Below are positions 34,565 to 42,907 of a stretch of DNA of 64,000 nucleotides, one piece after another. Source of the stretch: G965267605 sp965267605 (GTDB taxonomy: Bacteria; Bacteroidota; Bacteroidia; Flavobacteriales_E; Vicingaceae); the NCBI GenBank assembly GCA_965267605.1, contig OZ254088.1:3604883-3668882 (forward strand). Direction: 5' to 3'. The translations under genes were made by a program, and so were the position numbers. How positions within the stretch are numbered: the first letter of the stretch is position 1; each line of letters starts with the position of its first letter. The notes below the pieces were generated by a model. It was not told the origin of the DNA and searched no databases. It was given only the letters and a program-made list of their open reading frames with translations.

Positions 34565-34843
34565 TTAAAGATCTTCAGAATCAGTATCCGAAATAGAGTC
34601 CTCAGGCTCGATACTTGAACTTTCCTCTAGATATCCGTCCTCTTCATGAGCATACTGTTCACTTTGTAATCCATCCAATACGATCAGACAATCTTCCTGG
34701 TTAACGGTTAATAGGATGGCCTGATGCATTTGTCCACGAATGGGTATCTGAAGTGTTTCTGTTCCGCTATCTAAGGAGGCAAGGATTACAAGTCTTTGCA
34801 ACTCTTCTGAGAGGCGGGTAAAGTACTTTAACGACTTACTCAC
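34565..34843 (-). CDS. Small acidic protein of unknown function
   Basis: 92 residues, start ATG at 34843. The N-terminal 60 residues could fold into a small mixed domain (LQRLVILASLDSGTETLQIPI, AILLTVNQEDCLIVLDGL); the last ~30 are strongly acidic (EEDGYLEESSSIEPEDSI). No family recognised. It diverges from the Lrp gene across 102 AT-rich bases. It is the only good frame here, so a real gene is likely but unproven. Confidence 0.5.
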   Translation of the reverse strand: MSKSLKYFTRLSEELQRLVILASLDSGTETLQIPIRGQMHQAILLTVNQEDCLIVLDGLQSEQYAHEEDGYLEESSSIEPEDSISDTDSEDL

Positions 34844-34906
34844 AAACAGACATGTTAGATAAATACATTATAAAAATATATTATTGTAGCGATAAATATT
34901 GATTAT

Positions 34907-34921
34907 TTCTATTAAATAGAA
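34907..34921. promoter_or_regulatory. Palindrome upstream of the Lrp gene
   Basis: TTCTATT-A-AATAGAA is a perfect 15-base palindrome, 25 bases before the lrp-family ATG and within the AT-rich gap to the divergent small gene. Lrp/AsnC regulators bind AT-rich palindromes of this size and often control themselves; assignment is by position only. Confidence 0.45.
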
Positions 34922-34945
34922 GATAAAAACTACATATTTGTATTT

Positions 34946-35428
34946 ATGAAGGATAAAACACTTAAACTAGATGAAATTGATGTTAAAATCCTAGAAATTC
35001 TCCAAAAGGATGCTAAGATCACGGCCAAGGAATTAGCCTCAGAACTCTCATTGACCTCCACTCCGATCTATGAACGGATCAAGAAAATGGAGAATGAGGG
35101 CTTGATCAGTAATTACGTAGCGTTATTGGATCCCCTTCTATTGGGGAAGAGATTGGTGGTATTCCTGAACATTACCATAAAGGAACACGAGCAAAAGCTG
35201 CGCAATACATTTGTCGAAGAACTGGCAGCACTGGACGATATCACAGAATTGTATCATACGTCAGGTCAATATGATTTTCTTGCCAAGGTTCGCTTCGATA
35301 CCATCCAGGAGTACCGTGATTTTTTGGTCAACAAAGTATCTATGATCAGCAATATTGGAGATCTCGATAGTTCCATTGTTTTGGAGGAAATCAAATCAAC
35401 AACCGCAATAAAACTGGATCAGTTGTAA
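34946..35428 (+). CDS. Lrp/AsnC-family transcriptional regulator
   Basis: 160 residues. N-terminal HTH (LDEIDVKILEILQKDAKITA then LTSTPIYERIKKMENEGLI) and a C-terminal RAM-type effector and oligomerisation domain (about 65-155) with the ELYHTSGQYDFLAKVR strand. Such proteins respond to amino acids or related small molecules. It lies 45 bases upstream of the ATP-grasp gene on the same strand, so it may control the following amino-acid-type cassette. Confidence 0.9.
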   Translation: MKDKTLKLDEIDVKILEILQKDAKITAKELASELSLTSTPIYERIKKMENEGLISNYVALLDPLLLGKRLVVFLNITIKEHEQKLRNTFVEELAALDDITELYHTSGQYDFLAKVRFDTIQEYRDFLVNKVSMISNIGDLDSSIVLEEIKSTTAIKLDQL

Positions 35429-35473
35429 ACTATTGAAGTTTAGTCCTTTAATTTGCCGGAAATTAGGTGAGCG

Positions 35474-36505
35474 ATGAAAGTCTGCTTTATCATGTATCCG
35501 TGGGAGAATGTGGTTCCTAAACAGGACACCAGTCTGCGGATCGTACACGAATGTGTGAAGAGAGGCCACAAGGTTGCGATTACAAATCCTGAGAACCTAA
35601 CCATCAGGGACAGTGTTACCATGGCCTTTTGTAAGGTATTTGAAAAGGCGGAGAAGGTGTCCGGAAACATGGTAACCTTCTACAACAATTCCAGGTTCTC
35701 AGAGAAGATGTTGCCTATGGCAGGTTTTGATGCCATCATCATGCGGGCCAACCCACCACTGGATCCCTTTGTTCTAAATTTTCTCGATTCAATTAAGGAT
35801 GATGTGTTCATTATGAATGCGATCAAAGGTCTACGGGAGGCGAACAACAAGATATACACCGCAGCTTATTATGATCCGGACCACGAATTGATTCCTGCTA
35901 CGCACGTCTCCAAGAACATCAATTACCTGTTGCGTATTATCGAGGAAAGTGATCAGGAAAGAATGATCATGAAACCATTGGACGGATACGGAGGCAGTGG
36001 TGTTATCGTTATAGAAAAATCAGCAACACAGAACATACGTTCTCTGCTTGAATTCTACATCAAAGGTGACGGTAAGTCCAAATATGTGATTCTCCAGGAT
36101 TACATTCCTGGAGCGTCTAAGGGAGATGTAAGAGTATTGATGTTGAATGGAGAGCCCATCGGTGCTTTGAAGCGTATTCCGGTCAAAGGAGATGTCCGAT
36201 CGAATATTTCGGTAGGTGGAACGGTGGAGAAATATTCGCTTACAAAACGCGATAAGGAGGTATGTAGGAAGATCGGAGCGAAGCTTGTACGAGACGGAAT
36301 CTACTTCGCAGGGCTTGATCTTATTGACGGTAAGTTGATAGAGGTAAATGTATTGAGCCCGGGTACCCTAAAAGATATCAATAGATTGAATGGCGTGAAG
36401 TTGCAAACCAAGATTGTCAACTTCATTGAAGAGGCTGTATACATTAGAGAAAGAGCCATTAGACGTAAGTCTGAATTCCAGGCGATGGTAGAGAATGACA
36501 TCTAG
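35474..36505 (+). CDS. Glutathione-synthetase-like ATP-grasp ligase
   Basis: 343 residues with the GshB layout: an N-terminal domain (MKVCFIMYPWENVVPKQDTS, RANPPLDPF) and an ATP-grasp domain with KPLDGYGGSGV (nucleotide loop), LQDYIPGASKGDVRV, and the metal-binding FAGLDLIDGKLIEVNVLSPG. It should join a carboxylate to an amine through an acyl phosphate. No gamma-glutamylcysteine ligase gene is present in the window, and the downstream partner is an FGase-DUF1704 fusion, so the product may not be glutathione. Its end overlaps the next gene by 11 bases. Confidence 0.85.
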   Translation: MKVCFIMYPWENVVPKQDTSLRIVHECVKRGHKVAITNPENLTIRDSVTMAFCKVFEKAEKVSGNMVTFYNNSRFSEKMLPMAGFDAIIMRANPPLDPFVLNFLDSIKDDVFIMNAIKGLREANNKIYTAAYYDPDHELIPATHVSKNINYLLRIIEESDQERMIMKPLDGYGGSGVIVIEKSATQNIRSLLEFYIKGDGKSKYVILQDYIPGASKGDVRVLMLNGEPIGALKRIPVKGDVRSNISVGGTVEKYSLTKRDKEVCRKIGAKLVRDGIYFAGLDLIDGKLIEVNVLSPGTLKDINRLNGVKLQTKIVNFIEEAVYIRERAIRRKSEFQAMVENDI

Positions 36506-38498
36506 ATCCATTGCAGATATAATTACCCTGATTCGTAAGGGAAAAACCTTTGAAGCAACGGCTGAGGACGGTTCGTTTAGCATTAAGGTAAGCAGATATG
36601 TACCCTATGTGTGTACAGCGATTCATGATGGTGGTAAACTTCGAAAAGACCTACGGGATAAGATTACGCTTGACGAATATGAGAGATGGTATGAGGAAGA
36701 TCCACATACGGCCGATTTTATCTCTTCTCTTCCCATCGCATTGGTTGGTCATGATACCCGTTTTGAGTATGATCTTAATCGCAGGCCACAGGAGTGTATT
36801 TACGAAGAAGCATGGGGTAAGAAGGTTTGGAAGAAACCACTCACCAATAAGCAGCGAACGGTCAGCTTAAATAAGCATGAGAACTTCTACAGAGTTGCCA
36901 CGGAATTGGTGGCGAAGTTGGAGGAGCAGTTTGGGGGTTGCTTGGTCTACGACCTTCACTCATACAATTACAAACGATGGGATCGTGATGTGCCCTTGTT
37001 CAATATTGGGACTGAACGAATAAACGTTGATCGTTACCGGAAGTATATCAATCATTGGAAGGAAGAGCTTGGCAAGATCGAGATCAAGAATGTTACGAAC
37101 ATCGTTGAGGAGAATGATGTATTCAAAGGTCGAGGCTATAACCTGGAAAGGATTACCAAGACATTCGATAACACGCTGGTCTTTGCCACGGAGATATCCA
37201 AGGTGTATTGCGATGAAGAGACAGGAGAAAGCTACTATCAGGTAGTAAAATCGATCCAAAGACAATTGAAGAAGGCCATCCTGAACAATGCCATGTTCTT
37301 TGCGGATGATCTCGAGGGGTGGAAACATACGGTGAAGGGAAGGTTGCTGGATCACAAGATCGAACCGGCCTTGGAGACTGTTGACAAGGCGTTGCATAAA
37401 TACTTGAAGGAATTCGAACTGTTGTCGTTCGTGAATCCTATTAACCTTAAATCTCAGAAGACTAAATTCTTCCGAAGCAATTTCAAGGTAGATCCTAAGT
37501 TCAGGTACCGGCCAATCAATATTCATCCTCATGAATTGAAGTCCACTTTACTTCATCTCCCTACCAATCAGATATCGGACATATCGATCCGTCACATGTA
37601 CGAGAGTGTGATCAATGCCTATATCGATAAGGTTGAAATGCTTGCCCATCTGGGAAAGGAGAAGTTTCTCTATAATTCCTTACGGTATTTTGGAAGACCG
37701 AAGCGGGATGACATTAGGAATGCGGAGTACATTCTGGGGTTGCCACCTATTAATCTGGCTGCAGGCCTTGCACCAAGATTGGACGTTGCAACAGCTCAAA
37801 CACATTTTGAACGCGCATTAACAGATTATGGGCTGGAGGGAAGGATCAAAGTAGACCCTAATATGGTGGCGGATGTTATGGTGTTAAACTCTAGTCAGAC
37901 AGTGGTGTTGAAGGAGGGAGCGAGATTCACTAATAAACAGCTCAATTATTTGGTAGAGCATGAGATTGGTGTTCATATGGTGACCACAATGAACTCCTTG
38001 TTACAGCCGCTGAAAGTCTTCTCGATTGGACTTCCAGTCAACACCAAAACGCAGGAGGGACTTGCGGTGATGGCGGAGTATTTGTCTGGCAATATTACCC
38101 TGTCCAGATTAAGGAAATTCGCACTGAGGGTGATTGCAGTGGATGCCATGTGCAATGGTGCAACTTTTGTGGAGTGTTTCAATTTGCTAATAGGTAAATG
38201 GGAAGTACCTGAGGATGATGCTTTCACGATCGTAACACGTGTGTATCGCGGTGGTGGATTTACAAAGGATTACTTATACCTGTCTGGCTTCCTTGATATG
38301 TTCCGTTTTTGGTCTAATGGTAATGATATGAGTCCATTGCTCGTTGGAAAGACATCGATGGACTTCTACAATACCATACTGGAGCTTCAGGAAAGACAGC
38401 TGATCCTCGAACCGCAGTTTATTACTAAGAGCTTTGGAGAGCCACATCCTGAGAAGAACAATCCGATCTACGATTATATTCTAAGTGGGTTGAAGTAG
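36495..38498 (+). CDS. FGase-like domain fused to DUF1704 metallopeptidase
   Basis: 667-residue two-domain protein. Residues about 10-230 resemble N-formylglutamate amidohydrolases (VPYVCTAIHDGG, VGHDTRFEYDLNR, YDLHSYNYKR), a zinc hydrolase fold. Residues about 300-660 are the 'QEGLA motif' family (TIGR02421/DUF1704), related to the tubulin tyrosine carboxypeptidase MATCAP: H489-E490-x-x-x-H493 in VEHEIGVHMV, and E521 in TKTQEGLAVMAEYLSG as the likely third zinc ligand. A carboxypeptidase or amidase acting on a small amino-acid conjugate is inferred. It overlaps and is surely co-translated with the ATP-grasp gene. Confidence 0.85.
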   Translation: MTSRSIADIITLIRKGKTFEATAEDGSFSIKVSRYVPYVCTAIHDGGKLRKDLRDKITLDEYERWYEEDPHTADFISSLPIALVGHDTRFEYDLNRRPQECIYEEAWGKKVWKKPLTNKQRTVSLNKHENFYRVATELVAKLEEQFGGCLVYDLHSYNYKRWDRDVPLFNIGTERINVDRYRKYINHWKEELGKIEIKNVTNIVEENDVFKGRGYNLERITKTFDNTLVFATEISKVYCDEETGESYYQVVKSIQRQLKKAILNNAMFFADDLEGWKHTVKGRLLDHKIEPALETVDKALHKYLKEFELLSFVNPINLKSQKTKFFRSNFKVDPKFRYRPINIHPHELKSTLLHLPTNQISDISIRHMYESVINAYIDKVEMLAHLGKEKFLYNSLRYFGRPKRDDIRNAEYILGLPPINLAAGLAPRLDVATAQTHFERALTDYGLEGRIKVDPNMVADVMVLNSSQTVVLKEGARFTNKQLNYLVEHEIGVHMVTTMNSLLQPLKVFSIGLPVNTKTQEGLAVMAEYLSGNITLSRLRKFALRVIAVDAMCNGATFVECFNLLIGKWEVPEDDAFTIVTRVYRGGGFTKDYLYLSGFLDMFRFWSNGNDMSPLLVGKTSMDFYNTILELQERQLILEPQFITKSFGEPHPEKNNPIYDYILSGLK

Positions 38499-38530
38499 TT
38501 AATATTCTGGCTGGTTCATTATCTTGAAGC

Positions 38531-38920
38531 ATGCTCGGGTTATTACTCCTCTATTTTATTGGTAAACAATACGCCAAGCTTGCCAAGCAGTACGGTAAGA
38601 AGAAATGGGTGTGGGTGGTCATGGGTATCGTTGCCTACTACGCAGGTTCCTTTCTGGCCGCGTTCCTTATTGTTATCATATATGAGGTGGTGTTGGAAGA
38701 GAACTCTGATTACCTGTCAGAAACGGCTTTGAACTTGATGTCGATTCCGTTGGGATTGATAGCGTGCTGGGGCTTGTATGCAGGTCTTAAAAAGGCATGG
38801 AGTAAGAAGAAAGTAGAACTTTCGCACGAAGTGCTGGATTCTGATATCATCGATACTCCACATGAAGAGATCACTCCAGAGCCATCTACGGTAACTGAGT
38901 CTACCGAAACTCAGGGGTAG
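38531..38920 (+). CDS. Small membrane protein of unknown function
   Basis: 129 residues with membrane segments at about 1-11, 25-50 and 75-93 and an acidic, Thr/Glu-rich C-terminal tail (about 95-129). No family recognised. It starts 32 bases after the FGase-DUF1704 gene and may be the last gene of that unit; it converges on the Tat-cupin gene with 12 bases between. Confidence 0.6.
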   Translation: MLGLLLLYFIGKQYAKLAKQYGKKKWVWVVMGIVAYYAGSFLAAFLIVIIYEVVLEENSDYLSETALNLMSIPLGLIACWGLYAGLKKAWSKKKVELSHEVLDSDIIDTPHEEITPEPSTVTESTETQG

Positions 38921-38932
38921 TATACTTTGTCT

Positions 38933-39685
38933 TTAATGGTGATTTTTCCCGTACTTCTTCAGGGCAGTTTGAACATCCAGAATAGGCACTCTCAGGGTTC
39001 CGTTTTTAAGGTCTTCGGATTCATAGATATCGAGGTTATGAATATCGTAGCTCTTATGGTTTAGGTCAAGCATAATTACGTCAAAGGTGAATGCTGTTTC
39101 CGTATTGGCGATGAACCAATGCACATTATCCTTTTCATCTGAAATGGAAGAGCTTTCTCCAATCTTGGCAATGCGATTAATGGTAGGTTTGATGATCAGG
39201 TTTTTGCCCTCTTGCTGGACTTTCTCATAATGTCGAAGGTGCATTTCCCCTTGTAGTATCAGGTGAGCTGAAGCCATATTGCTATGCCCATGGGGGATGA
39301 TCGACCGGTCTTTTTTCATCCCAAATACCTTCTTAACGAATACTGTGTTCTTGGGAAGACCCTCTAAACTTGGAAAAGTAACAGGTCTTGTTGCTACACC
39401 CAGATCAGGATATTTAAATCCTTTGATCAGGTTCTGAAAATCGATGAACTTTAACAGCTCTTCAAGTTCCACCTTGTTGTAGAGCTCTTCTACTTTCTTC
39501 TGCCATTGCATGGGTGTGATGGTCTCCGTTTTCAGATCAGAGCAGAACTCATGGAGTTGAACAGCCCAATGGTCAACTATGGGTCTAATACTCTTCTCAA
39601 TTGCGTTAAAGGCGAAGAGGGAATCCATCAATGCAAAGCTTGTTACTGTGGCGAGGACTCCCTTTGTAAATTCTCTTCTATCCAT
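38933..39685 (-). CDS. Tat-exported cupin-fold protein
   Basis: 250 residues. It opens with a twin-arginine signal (DRREFTKG, then a hydrophobic stretch to about 25). A cupin-type metal site is suggested by HGHSNMASAHLILQGEMHL (H132, H134, H141) and a later histidine at 189 (DNVHWF), as in thiol- or small-molecule dioxygenases. Export by Tat fits a protein that folds around its metal before transport. The reaction is unknown. First of three exported proteins encoded on this strand that I could not name. Confidence 0.65.
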   Translation of the reverse strand: MDRREFTKGVLATVTSFALMDSLFAFNAIEKSIRPIVDHWAVQLHEFCSDLKTETITPMQWQKKVEELYNKVELEELLKFIDFQNLIKGFKYPDLGVATRPVTFPSLEGLPKNTVFVKKVFGMKKDRSIIPHGHSNMASAHLILQGEMHLRHYEKVQQEGKNLIIKPTINRIAKIGESSSISDEKDNVHWFIANTETAFTFDVIMLDLNHKSYDIHNLDIYESEDLKNGTLRVPILDVQTALKKYGKNHH

Positions 39686-39696
39686 TTCTAGTCAAG

Positions 39697-40374
39697 CTAT
39701 CTGGAAATCCTGTGTTTTGAATTCTGACCGTTAAAATAGCGATCAGTATATAACCAGTTCTTATCTCTGTAGTGTATGCTGTCTGAGGTCAGATGGTATT
39801 CGAAACTTTTTGCGTCTACGCTATGCAATTCTTCTCTATCGTAGTAGACCTGGTCATTGTCTTTCACAATGTCAAAATATCCCTTACCATATTCGGACTT
39901 AGGTATGACCAGAAGTGCCAATGAATCAGGGTTCAATCCCTTTAAGACCGTACCATTGTTAAAGACGTACGATTTATCCTTTGCCCATCTGTATCTAATG
40001 CACTCGAAGGACTGGGCATCAGCTTCTTCTACAACCCACACGTGCGTTCCATCCGTCATTGTATGCCATATGTATACACTGTCTTTGTCTTTAGCATACC
40101 AACCCTGGCTACACAACTTTGTGAATGTAGGGACATCGATGTTGGGAATAGGCCTAAAGAACAATGGTCCATATTCTTCTGGCGGGTTACGTAAACTTTG
40201 AGTTCTTACATATTTGCGGCCATCTGAGCCCTGATATATTCCTTGCTTGACGTGTTCGTACGTAATGCCGTTTTCCTTAATGGTGTTTGACCCACCATCG
40301 TTCTTATTCAACGAACAGGCTGTAATGAGGAGCAGTATTCCTATGACTGAAGTTACCCGCATTTGACGAATCAT
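39697..40374 (-). CDS. DKNYY-repeat lipoprotein
   Basis: 225 residues with a lipoprotein signal (LLLITAC, acylated Cys at about 20). The body has two or three DKNYY-type repeats: WYAKDKDSVYIWH, RWAKDKSYVFNNG, IVKDNDQVYYDREEL and YRDKNWLYTDRY. The family is found on bacterial surfaces with unknown role. The start could be the ATG at 40374 or the one at 40362. Same strand as the Tat-cupin gene with 11 bases between. Confidence 0.7.
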   Translation of the reverse strand: MIRQMRVTSVIGILLLITACSLNKNDGGSNTIKENGITYEHVKQGIYQGSDGRKYVRTQSLRNPPEEYGPLFFRPIPNIDVPTFTKLCSQGWYAKDKDSVYIWHTMTDGTHVWVVEEADAQSFECIRYRWAKDKSYVFNNGTVLKGLNPDSLALLVIPKSEYGKGYFDIVKDNDQVYYDREELHSVDAKSFEYHLTSDSIHYRDKNWLYTDRYFNGQNSKHRISR

Positions 40375-40422
40375 CTGAAATATAAACGAATCCGTGGAAT
40401 GAAAATTACAGTACAGCCAACG

Positions 40423-41142
40423 CTACCTATTGGAACGTACATATTGCAGCACTGCATCTCGTTTGTACGCATCGATAACCTTCCCAGTTGTTGCATCTAC
40501 GAGGATTTCGTTGAGTTTAAAGACCTTGCTGGTTGGCGTGTCCTTAGTCATCTTGGTTTTCATTGACCTGCCTTGTGTTACTCTGTATACATAGGCCTTA
40601 TGCTTGATATCGTATTCAAGATATACACTGCTTATTGGCTTAACGAAACCGTTTTGATACGACTTGGCTCCCTTGATCAGGTCTTTCCACGCACGGAGTT
40701 TCCATACCAAATCATCACTTCCTTCTTGCAAGAGCCAGGTTGAATGATCGCGAACAACGAACCCGGTATCCAACGTAAACGAACAGTTGTAGATAATCTT
40801 TGCACCAGCTTTGAATTTTATAAAATACCTGTAGCACAATTTATACTTCTTATATGCTGCCATGCCTTCAGGTGAAGCACCTGTAGCCATTCGCGTATAC
40901 TTTCGGCACGACTGAAATTGGGCTGTACTGTCCGGTCGAAAGTTGATGTGCTTGCTACAAAACTGGAAAACTGCTGTTCTCACCTTTTTGAATTCTTCAC
41001 CATCCTCAGCAAGCATGTGTGATCCGTTATAGAAAAACACATCTTTATACTTTGGCTGATCAAGGATATCAGGTTGTTGGGCATTTGCGACCAGTGTCAT
41101 AACACTTAGTACCAGAATGGATAATGTACGTATCGGTCTCAT
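40423..41142 (-). CDS. Exported protein of unknown function
   Basis: 239 residues with a signal peptide (MRPIRTLSILVLSVMTLVANAQ). Basic overall, with five cysteines after the signal (FQFCSKH, QSCRKYT, YKLCYRY, IYNCSF) that could form disulfides in the periplasm. No family recognised. It lies 48 bases upstream of the DKNYY gene, same strand. Confidence 0.6.
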   Translation of the reverse strand: MRPIRTLSILVLSVMTLVANAQQPDILDQPKYKDVFFYNGSHMLAEDGEEFKKVRTAVFQFCSKHINFRPDSTAQFQSCRKYTRMATGASPEGMAAYKKYKLCYRYFIKFKAGAKIIYNCSFTLDTGFVVRDHSTWLLQEGSDDLVWKLRAWKDLIKGAKSYQNGFVKPISSVYLEYDIKHKAYVYRVTQGRSMKTKMTKDTPTSKVFKLNEILVDATTGKVIDAYKRDAVLQYVRSNR

Positions 41143-41191
41143 CCAACTACAAGTAATAAAATGTGAGTCCGATTCGCAAGCAGCGCATGTC

Positions 41192-42907
41192 CTATACCCG
41201 AATGGCTTTTAACCTAAGTTGCAAGGTAGTTCTGCCATTCCAGGTATTCTCATCAATGTGATAAGCGATTTCAAAGGGTACACCCTCATCCAATTCATCG
41301 AAGTATGAACCCAGATTGAAACCGATAGCATCAAACGAAGGCCCACCTTCCTGAAACACGGTTAATTTCAGATGGTCGTTTCCCACTATTCGTGGCGGGT
41401 ATTTTAACAGGCAATCCTTTGAGGAATAGGTCGGTTCCCAATTTTCCGGTCCAAAGGGTTCCAACTGTCGCTGTACACGAAAGAACTTATCGCTGATCTG
41501 ATCCAATCGAAGTTCATGGTCAATCTTCACCTCGGGAATCAGCATTTCATCCTCAATGGTAGTCGCAACCTCCAATTCAAACTTCTCTATGAAGGCATCT
41601 ACGTTTGTCTCTTCAATTGTCATTCCGGCTGCATACTTGTGGCCTCCAAACTGTATCAGAAGGTCGGAACACGCATCAATGGCATCGTACACATTGAAGC
41701 CATTCACAGACCTGGCTGATCCAGCAACTACATCTCCACTTTTGGTAAAGATGATGGTGGGTTTGTAGAATTCCTGTTGCACCCGCGAGGCAACAATTCC
41801 AATCACCCCCTTGTGCCACTCGGGATCATACAACACGTTGGTCTTCTTTGCCTGTAAGGCATCGGAACTACGTATGATTTGAAGCGCCTGTTCGGTAATG
41901 GTTTTGTCCAAATCCTTACGTTCCTGGTTGTACCTGTTGAGGTCTTTGCCAAACTCTATGGCTTCAATGGCATCATTCATAGTGAGCAACTTAACCGCAC
42001 TTGCTCCGCTTTCAATTCTGCCCGCAGCATTAATTCTTGGGGCAATACCAAATACAACATCGGTCATTCCAAGTGCAGGCTTGTCATATTGCGCATGGTG
42101 AACCAATGCACTTAGCCCGGGCCCCGGATCTGCGTTCAACTTGTTCAATCCATGGAATGCCAGGATACGGTTTTCGCCAACCAACGGAACGATGTCGGCC
42201 CCGATGGCCACTGCTACCAAGTCCAGGTAGGAAAGAGGATGCTCATCGGATAGATTCAATTCTTTGGATATAGCCTGAATGAGTTTGAATCCAACACCGC
42301 AACCACAAAGGTTTTTATCCGGATATGCACAATCAGGCCTCTTCTGATCAAGTATCGCAACGGCATTTGGAAGTGATTCATCCGGTGTGTGATGGTCGCA
42401 AACGATCACATCCAAACCCAGTTCATTGGCGAGCTCAATCTCTTGGTGGGCCTTTATGCCACAGTCCAACGTAATCATGAGCGTGTATCCTTCACCCGCA
42501 ATATGACGAACACCTGCTTCTGATACGCCATACCCCTCCTTGTATCTATCGGGAATGTAATAGCCCACGTTGGCTTCCTGATCTTTGAGGAAGAGGTACA
42601 TGGTTGCCACGGAAGTTGTGCCGTCCACATCATAATCCCCATAGATCATGATCTTCTCGTTCTGCTGCAGTGCCTTAACTACTCTCGAAGAGGCGATGTC
42701 CATATCCTTCATAAGGAATGGATCATGTAACTGTTTGATGTCTGGTCTGAAAAATGCTTTTGCCTTGTCGAAGGAGTTGATACCTCGCTGGATCAACACT
42801 GATGTGAGCACGTGGTCGAGGTTATTGAGCTGTGTGCTCAACTCAGCAACCGAAGCGATGTCCGGTTGTTCTTTCCAGGTCCACCTTTTCTGAATTTTAC
42901 CCGTCAT
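41192..42907 (-). CDS. recJ: Single-stranded-DNA exonuclease RecJ
   Basis: 5'-3' ssDNA exonuclease of recombination and mismatch repair, 571 residues. DHH phosphoesterase motifs: IYGDYDVDGTTS (about 71-82), DCGIKAHQE and VCDHHTPDE (about 155-163); DHHA1 motif QFGGHKYAAGMTIEE and a C-terminal OB-like region. Its ATG overlaps the stop of the upstream aroG-CM gene (ATGA at 42904-42907). Confidence 0.94.
   Translation of the reverse strand: MTGKIQKRWTWKEQPDIASVAELSTQLNNLDHVLTSVLIQRGINSFDKAKAFFRPDIKQLHDPFLMKDMDIASSRVVKALQQNEKIMIYGDYDVDGTTSVATMYLFLKDQEANVGYYIPDRYKEGYGVSEAGVRHIAGEGYTLMITLDCGIKAHQEIELANELGLDVIVCDHHTPDESLPNAVAILDQKRPDCAYPDKNLCGCGVGFKLIQAISKELNLSDEHPLSYLDLVAVAIGADIVPLVGENRILAFHGLNKLNADPGPGLSALVHHAQYDKPALGMTDVVFGIAPRINAAGRIESGASAVKLLTMNDAIEAIEFGKDLNRYNQERKDLDKTITEQALQIIRSSDALQAKKTNVLYDPEWHKGVIGIVASRVQQEFYKPTIIFTKSGDVVAGSARSVNGFNVYDAIDACSDLLIQFGGHKYAAGMTIEETNVDAFIEKFELEVATTIEDEMLIPEVKIDHELRLDQISDKFFRVQRQLEPFGPENWEPTYSSKDCLLKYPPRIVGNDHLKLTVFQEGGPSFDAIGFNLGSYFDELDEGVPFEIAYHIDENTWNGRTTLQLRLKAIRV

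Noticed and set aside
35474..36505. Naming the ATP-grasp gene gshB
   Set aside because: The fold fits, but there is no gshA nearby and the partner gene differs from glutathione pathways, so the symbol would overstate the evidence.
36960..37532. 190-codon frame opposite the FGase-DUF1704 gene
   Set aside because: Antisense to a conserved metallopeptidase gene; no recognisable motif.
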